The notes: generated by a model from the letters alone, not told the origin. Counted from the first letter of the stretch, positions 8,512 to 19,672 are shown. The stretch is 33,263 nucleotides of DNA from Alphaproteobacteria bacterium (GCA_016124255.1 WGOB01000088.1:1-33263); one strand, 5' to 3'. Numbers and translations: made by a program.

Positions 8512-9498
8512 CTAATCCCCCAGGAGCGGCGCGGGATCGATCGCGGTCGTGCCGCGGCGCGCCTGAAACAGCACCCGTCCGCGTCCGCCCGCCTCGGCCA
8601 CCGGCTGGCCGCGGCGGATGCGTTGACCTTCGTTGACCAGCAGGCGGCGGGCGTAGCCGTAGGCCGTCACGCCGCCGTCGGCATGGCGGATCAGCAAGAG
8701 GTGGTCATAGGCCGGCAGGTCGCCGCCGGCGTACACGACCTCGCCGTCCGCGGCGGCGACGATCGCCTCGCCCTCGCGGGCGGCAATTTCGACGCCGTCG
8801 AGCCGGCGCCCGTTGGCCTGGGCGCCGAAGGGCGCGACGATCCGTCCTGGGACGGGGCGCGCGTAGAAGCCGGTCCCCGGCCGAACCGGGGCTGTGGTGT
8901 CGACGACGGGGGGTGCCGTCGGCGGGCTCGGCGTCGGCGATGCGGCCGGCAGCGGCGGGTCGCGGCGCGGCGTCGCGGCGGCGTGAGCAGGTGGCGCGTT
9001 CGGAAGGAGGACGACGTCGCCTGGGCGCACCTCGTAGGGCGGCGCAATCCCGTTCACGCGTTCGAGCGCCTCGACGGCGTAGCCATGCTGGGCGGCGATC
9101 GTGCTCATGGTTTCGCCGGCGCGTGCGACGTGGAGGCGGAGACCGCCTGGCCCCGGCGGCAGCGGGGGATAGGACGCCGCCGGCGGCGCGGGATCGGCAG
9201 GCTGGTAGGCCGGCATGGGCGCCACGTACCGCGGCGCGGGCTGGGGCTGGGTGAAGGGATCGCGCGCTGTGCCGGCGTATTCGCCGCGCCGCGCGGCGCC
9301 ATCGCGGGTCTCGCGATCGTATGAGTCCGGCGGCGGCACGGCGGTGCCGCTGGGATCGTTGGTCATCTCGCTTTCGACGAAATCGGCGGTGGCGCCGATG
9401 GCGGTGGCGGTCGCGTTCGCGGTCGTCCGCACCGCCGCGCAGCCGGACGCCGCCAGAAGCGCCGCGAACTGCGCCGCCAGGATCGGGCTTGCGCGCAT
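8512..9498 (-). CDS. NlpD-like lipoprotein with LysM and degenerate M23 (LytM) domain
   Basis: This 328-aa envelope protein begins with a signal sequence ending in a lipobox-like LLAASGCAAV, so it is probably a lipoprotein. A proline-rich linker leads to a LysM domain (LHVARAGETMSTIAAQHGY … VRPGDVVLLPN), then a second linker and a C-terminal M23/LytM fold (PVPGRIVAPFG … GEAIVAAADGEVVYAGG). The zinc ligands of active M23 peptidases are replaced: LDGVEI stands where HxGxD is expected and VLFQARR where LHFE is expected. It is therefore probably non-hydrolytic, like E. coli NlpD, which activates cell-division amidases. The surE–pcm–nlpD order supports this. Two adjacent ATGs (9501, 9498) overlap the pcm stop; I chose 9498 because it is better spaced from GGAGGAGG. 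Confidence 0.85.
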   Translation of the reverse strand: MRASPILAAQFAALLAASGCAAVRTTANATATAIGATADFVESEMTNDPSGTAVPPPDSYDRETRDGAARRGEYAGTARDPFTQPQPAPRYVAPMPAYQPADPAPPAASYPPLPPGPGGLRLHVARAGETMSTIAAQHGYAVEALERVNGIAPPYEVRPGDVVLLPNAPPAHAAATPRRDPPLPAASPTPSPPTAPPVVDTTAPVRPGTGFYARPVPGRIVAPFGAQANGRRLDGVEIAAREGEAIVAAADGEVVYAGGDLPAYDHLLLIRHADGGVTAYGYARRLLVNEGQRIRRGQPVAEAGGRGRVLFQARRGTTAIDPAPLLGD

Positions 9499-10139
9499 CA
9501 TGCCTCCTCCGCCAGGCCGTCTTCGAGCGGGGCGAACTTGATCGGCCCCAGATCTTCCGGCGCACCGGCGCCGCGCGTGAACCGCATAAGACGCACCTTA
9601 TCGCCCTCGCCGATCGGCGCGATCAGCACGCCGTTCGGCGCCAGCTGATCGATCAGCGCCAACGGCGCAGCGATCACTGCAGCATTCACAATGATCCGCT
9701 CATAGGGCGCATTGGCGGCGAAGCCGAGGCGCCCGTCCCCGACATGGGCGCGCACGATCGGCAGCGATAGCGCGGCGAGCTTTGCGCGCGCCTCCACGAC
9801 CAGCGCGCGGCGCCGGTCGAGCGCCGTGACGCGCCGCGCCAGCGCGGCCAGGGCGGCTGTCTGGAAACCGGAGCCCAGGCCGATCTCGAGCACGCCGTCG
9901 TCGCTCGTGGCGCCGAGCGCCATCAGCATTCGTCCGACGACGGAAGGCTTGGTCATCAGCTGGCCGCCGTCGATCGGCAGGTCGACGTCGTCGAGCGCGA
10001 GCTGTGCGAATTGCGTGGGCGCGAAATGCGCGCGCGGCGTCACCTCGAGCGCTGACAGCACGCGCGCGTCCGTCACCCCGGCTGTGCGCATGTCGAGGAC
10101 AAAGCGCATGCGCCGTTCGGGTTCGTCCAGATCGTTCAT
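9498..10139 (-). CDS. pcm: Protein-L-isoaspartate O-methyltransferase
   Basis: PIMT transfers a methyl group from S-adenosylmethionine to L-isoaspartyl residues, starting their repair in aged proteins. The 213-aa product shows the family N-terminus (RMRFVLDMRTAGVTDARVLSALE, then TPRAHFAP), a variant substrate loop (DGGQLMTKPSVVGRM instead of the usual GQTISQP) and SAM-binding motif I VLEIGLGSGFQTAALA (from about residue 83). The C-terminal half has ERIIVNAAV and LIDQLAPNGVLIAPIG. The divergent substrate loop is the one oddity. It lies 15 bp after surE, and its stop codon overlaps the start of the nlpD-like gene, the well-known surE–pcm–nlpD arrangement. Confidence 0.92.
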   Translation of the reverse strand: MNDLDEPERRMRFVLDMRTAGVTDARVLSALEVTPRAHFAPTQFAQLALDDVDLPIDGGQLMTKPSVVGRMLMALGATSDDGVLEIGLGSGFQTAALAALARRVTALDRRRALVVEARAKLAALSLPIVRAHVGDGRLGFAANAPYERIIVNAAVIAAPLALIDQLAPNGVLIAPIGEGDKVRLMRFTRGAGAPEDLGPIKFAPLEDGLAEEA

Positions 10140-10154
10140 CGCGGCGCGCCGGTC

Positions 10155-10946
10155 CTAGTCGGGCGCGGCTTTGGGCGGCGCGCCTCCGAGCGCACCTTTT
10201 AAGGCGGCGATGGTTTCCAAGTGGGTTAAATCTATGTGCAGCGGCGTGACCGAGATGCGGCCTTCGTAAATCGCCTTCAAATCGGTCCCGTCGGGAGGGC
10301 TCGACGGCCTCGATTTGAATCCGAGCCAGTAATAGGCCTGCCCGCGCAGGTCGGTGCGCTTGTCGGCGTAGAGGATATGCTGATCGCGGAAGCCCTGGCG
10401 CGTGACTTCCACCGCGGACACCTCATCGGGCGTGCGGTCCGGGAAGTTCACGTTCATGACGACGCCCTGGGGCCAGCCTTGTTTCAGCAGCGCGTTGAGC
10501 ACGCCGGGGCCGTAGGTCTCGGCGGTCTCCCATGGGATCGGCTCGTCGGGCGAGCGGAAGCCGCGCGCCTGCGAGAGCGCCACCGCCGGGATCCCGAGCT
10601 GCATGCCCTGCATGGCGCCGGCGATGGTGCCGGACATGGTGACGTCTTCGGCGATGTTCTGGCCGCGATTGACGCCGGAGAGCACGAGGTCAGGGCGTTT
10701 GTCGGCCAGCATCTCCTGCACGCCGATGAGAACGCAATCGGTCGGCGTGCCGGTGACGGCGAAGCGCTTGGGCCCCGCCTCGCGGACGCGGATCGGCGCC
10801 GTCAGCGTCAGAGCGCGCGAGGCGCCCGATTGCTCGCTCTCCGGGGCGATGACCCAGACATCGTCGGTGAACCGCCGGGCGATGCGTTCGAGCACGGCCA
10901 GGCCCGGCGCGTGGACGCCGTCGTCATTGGTGCAGAGGATGCGCAT
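10155..10946 (-). CDS. surE: 5'/3'-nucleotidase SurE
   Basis: SurE is a metal-dependent nucleoside monophosphatase, linked to stationary-phase survival in E. coli. The 263-aa protein opens directly with the metal-binding motif [15 protein letters not shown] (Asn7, Asp8, Asp9). It continues with [27 protein letters not shown], the metal-site loop [11 protein letters not shown] and [21 protein letters not shown], all in the expected order. The C-terminal ITPL-type element is present as [13 protein letters not shown]. The length is normal. It is the first gene of the surE–pcm–nlpD unit; a DUF1761 membrane-protein gene separates it from serS, which often directly precedes it in related genomes. 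Confidence 0.96.
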   Translation of the reverse strand: MRILCTNDDGVHAPGLAVLERIARRFTDDVWVIAPESEQSGASRALTLTAPIRVREAGPKRFAVTGTPTDCVLIGVQEMLADKRPDLVLSGVNRGQNIAEDVTMSGTIAGAMQGMQLGIPAVALSQARGFRSPDEPIPWETAETYGPGVLNALLKQGWPQGVVMNVNFPDRTPDEVSAVEVTRQGFRDQHILYADKRTDLRGQAYYWLGFKSRPSSPPDGTDLKAIYEGRISVTPLHIDLTHLETIAALKGALGGAPPKAAPD

Positions 10947-11000
10947 GCGCGGCTGTCTTAGCCTGGATTCGACGCCAGGAAAGCCGGCCGCGCAGCCTGG

Positions 11001-11402
11001 CTATTTCCAGGCGCCGATGATCGCGCCGGCGACGGCGTGCGTCAGCAGGAAATGACCGCTGTCGAGCGCGAAGAGCTCGTTGACCTCGAAGGAATAGACC
11101 CAGCCGTACATGCGCGCCGCGATCGACAGGAAGATGGCCATCAGGACGCCCGTCGTCAGCCCGCCCATAAGGCCCGACACGTTGCGCCATTTGATCGCCA
11201 GCGAAAGCCCGACGGCCTGGAGGAACGGCATCACGACCATGAAGGCCATGCGGCCGTTGTCCTTCTCCATGTCGGCTTCGGAGACGCCCATCCACTCCAG
11301 CCATTGCTGCTGGAAAAGCACGACGTAGATCAGAAACCCGATCAGCCAGATCGCGACGGCGCCGGCGATGATCGCCAGCACGTTGTGGCCCATGACGCGC
11401 AT
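11001..11402 (-). CDS. DUF1761-type small membrane protein
   Basis: The 133-aa product has four predicted transmembrane segments: VLAIIAGAVAIWLIGFLIYVVLF, MAFMVVMPFLQAVGLSLAI, LTTGVLMAIFLSIAARMYGWVY and HFLLTHAVAGAIIGAWK. It has the features of the DUF1761 family, whose function is unknown: a FxxQQWLEWMG-type loop after helix 1 and a tail with an H-x-x-x-x-x-x-G-x-I-I-G pattern. The ATG at 11402 follows GGGAGGAG at good spacing, better than the in-frame ATG nine bases later. It sits in a 546-bp interval between serS and surE that is often absent in related gene clusters, so it is probably a lineage-specific insertion. The stop codon lies in a weak 5-bp hairpin. Confidence 0.75.
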   Translation of the reverse strand: MRVMGHNVLAIIAGAVAIWLIGFLIYVVLFQQQWLEWMGVSEADMEKDNGRMAFMVVMPFLQAVGLSLAIKWRNVSGLMGGLTTGVLMAIFLSIAARMYGWVYSFEVNELFALDSGHFLLTHAVAGAIIGAWK

Positions 11403-11492
11403 AGCGCTCCTCCCGTTTGGCGCGGCTCTTTGCGGCCGTGGCGGGAGTTTAGCGCGAGTCTTGAGCGCGCGATCAAGTATTCGCCCCGTGCG

Positions 11493-13908
<2,416 letters not shown>

Positions 13909-13912
<4 letters not shown>

Positions 13913-14331
13913 GCGCCGCCGCTCGTGGCTTTGGCGGGCGGCGCAGCGGGATCGGCGGGCGCGTCGGACGCATCGTTGCTGGCGGGGGTTTCCGCATTTT
14001 CCGGTGGATCGCCTGCGGGCGGCGGCGACAGCGCGGGGCTTGCGCCCGGCGTTGTCGCCGGCGTGTGCGGCAGCGGCGTGCGGATTTCGCGATCGAGATC
14101 GCGGAGCGTCTGGTCGTTGCGCAGCGCTTGCACTTCGCGCTTCAACTCGTCGAGTTCGGCCTGGCGCGCGAGTTCATCGAAGCCGGCGCGAAACTCGGCG
14201 GCGAGCCCGCGCATGCGCGCGATCCACCGCCCGATCTTGCGCGCCATCAGCGGCAAGTCCTTTGGTCCGATCACGACGAGCGCGAGAACGGACAGGAGCA
14301 GGATCTCGGTGAAGCCGAGCTGCGGCAGCAT
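13909..14331 (-). CDS. tatB: Tat translocase subunit TatB
   Basis: TatB associates with TatC in the Tat substrate receptor. The 140-aa protein has a very short N-terminus (MLPQLGFTEI), one transmembrane helix (LLLSVLALVVIGPKDLPLM) with the hinge G-P-K-D-L-P, and an amphipathic helix (ARKIGRWIARMRGLAAEFRAGFDELARQAEL). A charged coiled-coil-like stretch and a long Pro/Ala-rich tail follow. The LGFTEILLLSVLALVVIGPKDLP pattern separates it from TatA. It lies between tatA (47-bp gap) and tatC (4-bp overlap). Confidence 0.95.
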
Positions 14332-14378
14332 CGCGTGTCACCCTTTGGCGCAGACCAATCGAACGCGCTCGAACGCGT

Positions 14379-14612
14379 TCAGGCGTTGGTGCGGTCGCTC
14401 TCGCGGGCGCTGTCGCGCGCCTTGTCGGCAGTGACCTGAGCCGGCGGCGTCTCAGGCTCATCCTTGGCGTTGGCGTCGGAGAGCCCCTTGCGGAACCCGC
14501 GTATGCCTTTGCCAAGATCCTCCATCAGGCCGGACAGCCGCCCCGGCCGTCCGAACAGGAGAAACGCAAGAAACACCACGATCAGCAGCGGAATGAGACC
14601 GGGGAAGTGCAT
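14379..14612 (-). CDS. tatA: Tat translocase subunit TatA
   Basis: TatA oligomerises to form the protein-conducting element of the Tat system. The 77-aa protein has one N-terminal transmembrane helix (IPLLIVVFLAFLLFG), the invariant Phe-Gly hinge in LLFGRPGRL, and the amphipathic helix LSGLMEDLGKGIRGFRKGLSDA. An acidic, Ala/Asp-rich tail follows. The start differs from the usual MG-x-F pattern (MHFPGLIPLL). It lies 20 bp after scpB, in the conserved scpB–tatA–tatB–tatC order of alphaproteobacteria. Confidence 0.94.
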   Translation of the reverse strand: MHFPGLIPLLIVVFLAFLLFGRPGRLSGLMEDLGKGIRGFRKGLSDANAKDEPETPPAQVTADKARDSARESDRTNA

Positions 14613-14632
14613 AGGAACTCCTCGACTGGGAT

Positions 14633-15427
14633 TCAGTCGTCCTTGTCCGACAGATGATCCACGAAAAACCCTTCGCCGTCGCCGTCTGCGGACAGCGGCT
14701 CTTCGTCTGGGGCCGGCTCGTCGGAGGGCCGCGGGACCTCGATGTCCGCCGCGGCGCGGCCTTCGAGGAGCCCCAGAGCTTTCAAATCTTCTTTGCCGGG
14801 CAGGGAATCAAGGCCGGAAAGCCCAAAGTGAGCGAGAAACGCGTCGGTCGTCCCGAAGGTCAACGGGCGTCCGGGGCTGCGGCGTCGTCCGCGCGGGCGC
14901 ACCCAGCCGATCTCGATCAGGAGGTCGAGGCTTCCCCGGGCGAGGGAGACGCCGCGGATATCCTCAATCTCGGCGCGCGTGGCGGGCTGGTGGTAGGCGA
15001 TGACGGCCAGCGTCTCGAGGGCTGCGCGCGGCAGCTTCTTTGGCTCGGTTCGCTTCTCGGCGAAGAGCCCCGCGAGGTCTGGCGCGGTCTGAAACCGCCA
15101 GGCGCCGCCCGCCTCCATCAGCAGCACGCCGCCCTGGTAGCGACGCTTGAGCGTCAAGAGCACGGCTTCGACGTCGACGTCCGGCCCCAGTTTCTCACTC
15201 AGCTGTTTTTCCGTCATCGGCGTGCCGGAGGCGAAGATCAGGGCTTCGGCGGCGCGGATCGCGTCCTCGGAGGGGCCGGCGCGCGGTTCCTCGACCGCTG
15301 ATGGCAGATGAGGGTCGTCGCCACCCGTATCCGTGGGGGCCTCGGCGAACGCCTCCTCGATGCGTCGCATGCTTTCCGCCACCGGCGGGCGGGAGACGAT
15401 CTTGGTGGAGCGGGGGCCGTCGCTCAC
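14633..15427 (-). CDS. scpB: Segregation and condensation protein ScpB
   Basis: ScpB is a tandem winged-helix subunit of the SMC–ScpAB condensin that compacts and separates chromosomes. In this 264-aa protein the conserved core begins near residue 58 with DAIRAAEALIFASGTPMTEKQLSEKLG. It continues with LLMEAGGAWRFQTAPDLAGLF, LPRAALETLAVIAYHQPATRAEIEDIRGVS, a GRRRSPGRPLTFGTT loop and FLAHFGLSGLDSLPG. The unusually long hydrophilic N-terminus (about 55 residues) and acidic C-terminus are probably disordered. Its ATG overlaps the scpA stop by 4 nt. Confidence 0.95.
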   Translation of the reverse strand: MSDGPRSTKIVSRPPVAESMRRIEEAFAEAPTDTGGDDPHLPSAVEEPRAGPSEDAIRAAEALIFASGTPMTEKQLSEKLGPDVDVEAVLLTLKRRYQGGVLLMEAGGAWRFQTAPDLAGLFAEKRTEPKKLPRAALETLAVIAYHQPATRAEIEDIRGVSLARGSLDLLIEIGWVRPRGRRRSPGRPLTFGTTDAFLAHFGLSGLDSLPGKEDLKALGLLEGRAAADIEVPRPSDEPAPDEEPLSADGDGEGFFVDHLSDKDD

Positions 15428-16221
15428 GACGCCGCCTCCGGCTCGCGCCGGCCGCGCAGGAACAGCGGGGCGAACGCCTCCGACTGCTTCAGCTCGGCCT
15501 TGCCTTCGCGGGCGATCTCAAGCGCTGCGCCAAACGTCGAGGCGAGATAGGACGCCGGCGGCGGCGCCTCGGCGCCGGTTTCCGGCGGCGGCGTGACCGC
15601 CTCGATCGGGCGCCATTCCTCAATCTCCGGCAGCATCCTCTCCAGCCGCCGGCGGGCTTCGGTCAGCGGATAGACGCGGCGCGGCTTGAGCTTGTGTTCG
15701 CGGCGGACGTGCTTGCCGGCTTCCCGGCAATAGGCGCCGAGGAGATCGAACAGCTCGGCCCGCCAGGCGGTCTCGCGGGTGACCGCCACCGGCTTCGGAT
15801 CGCCGAAAAGGAAGACATCGCGGCCAAGCTGGGGCATCTGCATCAGCCGTTTGGCTGCGGCGCGCGCCTCTTCCAGTCGCATCAGCTTGAGCTTCAGCGC
15901 TGCCGCCAGCGTCTGCGGGTCGGGCTCGTCCGGCGTGATCTGCGGGTGCGGGATGATCAAACGCGACTTGAGATAGGCCAGCCACGCAGCCATCACGAGA
16001 TACTCCGCGGCGAGATCCATTCGCGCGGCATGATCCTGAATGTATTGGAGATACTGGTCCGCCAGGGCGCTGACGGAGATGTGCGCGAGATCGACCTTAT
16101 GCGCGCGCGCCAGGTCCAGGAGCAGCGCCAGCGGCCCCTCGAAACCGTCGAGCGCCAGGGAGAGCGCCTCGCCCTCCTCCGGCGTCGCCTCAAACTCGAT
16201 CTCGTCTTCCGCGTCCGCCAT
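15424..16221 (-). CDS. scpA: Segregation and condensation protein ScpA
   Basis: ScpA is the kleisin that bridges the SMC heads and binds ScpB. The 265-aa protein has the characteristic N-terminal helix-turn-helix LDGFEGPLALLLDLARAHKVDLAHISVSALADQYLQYI (about residues 24–61). The segment AAEYLVMAAWLAYLKSRLIIP follows, then a linker region and a C-terminal winged helix (YLASTFGAALEIAREGKAELKQSEAFAPLFLRGR). The length is typical. It follows nagZ after a 78-bp gap and is coupled to scpB through an ATGA overlap. Confidence 0.95.
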   Translation of the reverse strand: MADAEDEIEFEATPEEGEALSLALDGFEGPLALLLDLARAHKVDLAHISVSALADQYLQYIQDHAARMDLAAEYLVMAAWLAYLKSRLIIPHPQITPDEPDPQTLAAALKLKLMRLEEARAAAKRLMQMPQLGRDVFLFGDPKPVAVTRETAWRAELFDLLGAYCREAGKHVRREHKLKPRRVYPLTEARRRLERMLPEIEEWRPIEAVTPPPETGAEAPPPASYLASTFGAALEIAREGKAELKQSEAFAPLFLRGRREPEAAS

Positions 16222-16299
16222 TCAGTCCAACTCATGATGCGGGACCCACATCATACAGCACCTGGAACAGAACAAGAAACGGGGCCCGTCGCCGCTGGC

Positions 16300-17328
16300 T
16301 CAGCTCAACCGCAGGCCGACGCCCTCGCCCATCAGCCGCCGCAAGCGCCACCACCCCGCCGCGGCGTCGAAGGGGATGGGGTCGCGCTGCGCGATCGCTT
16401 CCACTCTGGCCGCGCGCTTAAGCGCCGCCCCCGACAGGACGGGGGCGACCGCGGCCACCTCCTCCATATCGGCGATGACGCCGTTGCACTGGAGGACGAT
16501 GTCGCACCCCGCGGCGAAGGCCTTCTCGGCTTTCTGGCGCAGCGGGCCGGAGAGTGCCTTCATGTCGAGGTCGTCGGAGGCAAGCAGCCCATCGAACCGC
16601 AGCGCGCCGCGGATGATGTCGCGGATGACTGTCGCAGAATGGGTGACCGGCTGTTCGGGGTCCACGGCGGCAAAGACGATGTGCGCCGTCATGGCCATCT
16701 CCGCATCCGCAAGCGCGCGGAACGGCGCGAAATCGGCGCCGAGTTCGTTGAGCCCGTCGACGACGCGCGGCAACGCGAGATGGCTGTCCACGGCGGCCCG
16801 GCCATGACCGGGCATATGTTTGATGCAGCCCGCGACGCCGCCGTTGTGCAGCCCCTCAAGCGCGGCCTTCGCCAACGCGACGATCGCCTCCGAGGTCTGC
16901 GCGAAGGCGCGATCGCCGATGATGAGATCGGCGCCGTCGACGGGCGTATCGAGCACCGGCGCGAAGTCGCCATTGACGCCGGCCGCGCGCAATTCGTGCG
17001 CGATGAGGCGATGGCCGAGTTTGGCTGCCTCCAGTCCCGCCGCTGGATCACGCGCGAACAGCGCGCCATAGGCCGCGGCCGCCGGCCAGATTGGCCAGTG
17101 CGGCGCGCGCATCCGCGCCACCCGGCCGCCTTCCTGGTCGATGTAAATGATGACGTCGCGTCCCGAAGCCGCGCGCAGGTCGTCGGTCAACCTGCGCACC
17201 TGCGCCGGGGTTACGCAGGCTTCGCGAAACAGAATGAACGCCCAGGGCCGGGCCGCTTTCACAAAGGCGCGCCAGTTCGCGTCCAATTCTGGCGTGCGGA
17301 CGCCGAGCGCGCAGGCGCTGACGCTCAT
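16300..17328 (-). CDS. nagZ: β-N-acetylhexosaminidase NagZ
   Basis: NagZ is a cytoplasmic GH3 enzyme of peptidoglycan recycling that releases GlcNAc from anhydromuropeptides. In the 342-aa protein the key motifs are IDQEGGRVARMR (residues 63–74), NGDFAPVLD (119–127), the catalytic loop KHMPGHGRAAVDSH (170–183, with the GH3/NagZ acid-base His175) and the nucleophile segment LLASDDLDMKAL (248–259). The start at 17328 was chosen because its ATG forms an ATGA overlap with the upstream SPOR gene. An in-frame start 18 bp earlier adds an unconserved MHRGRA. Together with the SPOR and NlpD-like proteins it gives this cluster a cell-wall theme. Confidence 0.95.
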   Translation of the reverse strand: MSVSACALGVRTPELDANWRAFVKAARPWAFILFREACVTPAQVRRLTDDLRAASGRDVIIYIDQEGGRVARMRAPHWPIWPAAAAYGALFARDPAAGLEAAKLGHRLIAHELRAAGVNGDFAPVLDTPVDGADLIIGDRAFAQTSEAIVALAKAALEGLHNGGVAGCIKHMPGHGRAAVDSHLALPRVVDGLNELGADFAPFRALADAEMAMTAHIVFAAVDPEQPVTHSATVIRDIIRGALRFDGLLASDDLDMKALSGPLRQKAEKAFAAGCDIVLQCNGVIADMEEVAAVAPVLSGAALKRAARVEAIAQRDPIPFDAAAGWWRLRRLMGEGVGLRLS

Positions 17329-17945
17329 CGCGCGACCACGATGCAATCCTGTCCGATCATGCGAATGCGGTCGCAGAACAATGCGGCGTTTGCGCGGTCC
17401 TCGAAATATCCGGCGCGGACGCGATAATAGACGCCGCGCTGGCCGAGATCGGCGCGTACGACGTCCATCCGAGCGCCGTGCATGAGTCCCGGCGCGCGTC
17501 GCTCCAGGCGGCGCCAGGCCCCTTCCACGCCGCTCTCCGCACGCAACGCGGCGACTTGCGCAACGAACGGCCCATCGGCGGTGAAGCGCGGCTCGATCCC
17601 GACGGGGCGGCTTGGCGGCGCCGCGGACGCCGGCGCCAACGGCGCTTCAGGCGGCGGCGCGGGCGTCACGGCCCCATCCTCCGACCGTCCTTCGATTACG
17701 TCGTAGAGGGTGTTCGCCGAGGCCGCGCCTGCCGGGGGCCTGATCTTGTAGTCGGCGTCGGGCGCGCGCACCCGCGGCGTTTCCGCGCCGCCATAGACGC
17801 CCCAGACGATCCCGGAAAACGCTGCAACGACGACGCACATGATGGCGAACACGAACGCCTGGCGCTGCGGCGGCGCATGCGCGTCATCGTGGCGCGCGCG
17901 CATCGAAACCGGCGGCGCGTAGACCCTGCGATCGTATCTTCCCAT
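17325..17945 (-). CDS. SPOR-domain membrane protein
   Basis: This 206-aa protein has a short cytoplasmic N-terminus (MGRYDRRVYAPPV…), one transmembrane helix (AFVFAIMCVVVAAFSGIVWGVYGG), a Pro/Ala-rich periplasmic linker and a C-terminal SPOR domain (FVAQVAALRAESGVEGAWRRL … YYRVRAGYFEDRANAALFCDRI). SPOR domains bind denuded septal peptidoglycan and target proteins to the division site. Two start codons, 17951 (MPMGRY) and 17945 (MGRY), are close together; the second has better spacing from AAAGG. A longer open frame to 18023 looks non-conserved. In many alphaproteobacteria argS directly precedes this gene; here dgt does. Confidence 0.85.
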   Translation of the reverse strand: MGRYDRRVYAPPVSMRARHDDAHAPPQRQAFVFAIMCVVVAAFSGIVWGVYGGAETPRVRAPDADYKIRPPAGAASANTLYDVIEGRSEDGAVTPAPPPEAPLAPASAAPPSRPVGIEPRFTADGPFVAQVAALRAESGVEGAWRRLERRAPGLMHGARMDVVRADLGQRGVYYRVRAGYFEDRANAALFCDRIRMIGQDCIVVAR

Positions 17946-18050
17946 CGGCATTAACCTTTGGACTCGAGGGCGGCAGACGAGCGCAGCGTGTCCGCGCGCG
18001 CCAATCGTTACCGGCGCATGCAAGGGTGAAGATCGCGTTGACGACGCGTT

Positions 18051-19226
18051 TCAGCGATCGAGGGAGAACAGCCGCCGATGTTCCTCGATCGCGTAATCAT
18101 CGGTCATGCCGGCGACGTAATCGCAGATGCGCCGCGCCGTGCGATGCGGGTCGTCATCGCTGGAGCGCCACCCTGGCGGCAAGGTTTCCGGCTCCCTCAG
18201 AAAGAGTTCAAACAGAGCCTTGAGGATGCGCTTGGCGTGGCTGCGGCTGCGATTGACGCGCCAGTGCCGATACATGCGCTGCATCAGGAAGCGGCGCAGG
18301 CTCGCCTGCAATTCGATCATTTCGGCGGAGAACGAAATGAGCGGCCGGCCGCAGCCGCGCACGTCTTCGGCGCTCCCAGGCGCGGCCTCTGCGATCCGTC
18401 GTCTGGATTCTTCAACAAGATCGCGGATCCAGTCGCCGATCAGACGGCGCACCATCTCCGCGACGAGACGGTCCTCCGCCAGTCCCGGATAATCGGTCTC
18501 TACGCTCGCTGCTGCGCGGGCAATGAGCGGGACGCTATCGCGCAATTCGGCGAGCGTGAACAGGCCGGCGCGTAAGCCGTCGTCGACGTCGTGATTGTTG
18601 TAGGCGATGTCGTCGGCGTGCGCGGCGACCTGGGCTTCAAGGCCCGGCCATGTATCGAGTTCAAGATCGTGGCTTGCGTCATATTCCTGAATCGCCACCG
18701 GCAGGTCGGCGAGGCCGACGCCGTCTCGGATAAGCGGACCATTGTGCTTCACGACGCCCTCCAGTGTCTCCCAGGAGAGATTGAGGCCGTCGAAGCTCGG
18801 ATAACGACGCTCAAGCTTCGTCAGCACGCGGAGCGTCTGGGCGTTGTGGTCGAAGCCGCCGAAATTGACCATGCAAGCGTCGAGCACGTCTTCGCCGGTG
18901 TGGCCGAACGGCGGGTGGCCGATGTCGTGCGCCAGCGCGCAGGCTTCGGCCAGATCCACGTCGAGGCCGAGGCGCCGCGAGACCGCGCGCGCGATCTGCG
19001 CCACCTCGAGCGAATGCGTGAGGCGGGTGCGGTAGTGATCGCCCTCGTGGGCGACGAAAACCTGCGTCTTGCCTTTCAGCCGGCGGAAGGCGCTGGCGTG
19101 GACGATCCGATCGCGGTCCCGTTCGAACGGCGTGCGGTGGACGCTCTCCGGCTCGCTGTGGAGGCGGCCGCGCGAGCGCGCGGGATCGGTCGCGTACGCT
19201 GCTCGAGGGGTGTCCCAGCGGTTCAT
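18051..19226 (-). CDS. dgt: Deoxyguanosinetriphosphate triphosphohydrolase-like protein
   Basis: This HD-superfamily enzyme hydrolyses dNTPs to deoxynucleosides and triphosphate. The 391-aa product (from ATG 19226) shows [45 protein letters not shown], the first metal histidine in [13 protein letters not shown] (His71), the HD pair in [13 protein letters not shown] (His100–Asp101) and the late aspartate region [14 protein letters not shown]. These are all diagnostic of the Dgt type-2 family. A GTG at 19265 would extend the frame by 13 residues not typical of the family. It is divergent from erpA across 119 bp, as I recall for many alphaproteobacteria. Confidence 0.93.
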   Translation of the reverse strand: MNRWDTPRAAYATDPARSRGRLHSEPESVHRTPFERDRDRIVHASAFRRLKGKTQVFVAHEGDHYRTRLTHSLEVAQIARAVSRRLGLDVDLAEACALAHDIGHPPFGHTGEDVLDACMVNFGGFDHNAQTLRVLTKLERRYPSFDGLNLSWETLEGVVKHNGPLIRDGVGLADLPVAIQEYDASHDLELDTWPGLEAQVAAHADDIAYNNHDVDDGLRAGLFTLAELRDSVPLIARAAASVETDYPGLAEDRLVAEMVRRLIGDWIRDLVEESRRRIAEAAPGSAEDVRGCGRPLISFSAEMIELQASLRRFLMQRMYRHWRVNRSRSHAKRILKALFELFLREPETLPPGWRSSDDDPHRTARRICDYVAGMTDDYAIEEHRRLFSLDR

Positions 19227-19345
19227 CGGTCGCTCGCGGGATTGCCGGCGTCCGCGGGGGCGCACTTGATCTGGCGAGGAGGATTCTCAAATCGGTCCAT
19301 GCGCCCTTATATGGAGGGCGTTCAGAATTCGGAATCATCGCTCGC

Positions 19346-19672
19346 ATGACGGATGTCACGCTCACGGCCGCCGCCGCCGCCAGGATCAACGCCATCGTCG
19401 CCCATGAACCGGCGGGCGCCGGGCTGCGCGTCGCAGTCGATGGCGGGGGCTGTTCGGGGTTCCAGTACGACATCGCCATCGCGCCCGGCCCAGGCGCTGA
19501 GGACATCACGATCGAACGCGACGGGGCGCGCCTCTATGTCGACCCGATTTCGCTGCCGTTTTTGGCCGGCAGCGAGGTCGACTGGGTTGAGGAACTGATC
19601 GGCGCGGCATTCAAGGTGAAGAACCCAAACGCGAAAACCAGCTGCGGCTGCGGCGTCAGCTTCTCGGTCTAG
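19346..19672 (+). CDS. erpA: Iron–sulfur cluster insertion protein ErpA / A-type carrier
   Basis: A-type carriers pass Fe–S clusters to apo-enzymes. The 108-aa protein has the three conserved cysteines: Cys36 in DGGGCSGFQY, and Cys100 and Cys102 in KTSCGCGVSFSV at the C-terminus. FKVKNPNAKTSCGCG and YVDPISLPFLAGSEVDWVEELIG are typical of the ErpA branch. Assignment to ErpA rather than IscA or SufA rests on the solitary context next to dgt. It is transcribed divergently from dgt. No strong ribosome-binding site is seen directly before the ATG. Confidence 0.93.
   Translation: MTDVTLTAAAAARINAIVAHEPAGAGLRVAVDGGGCSGFQYDIAIAPGPGAEDITIERDGARLYVDPISLPFLAGSEVDWVEELIGAAFKVKNPNAKTSCGCGVSFSV

Noticed and set aside
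15301-17427. 708-codon plus-strand ORF
   Set aside because: It is antisense to scpA and nagZ, which have clear motifs; its translation is Arg/His-rich, as expected of a GC-rich shadow frame.
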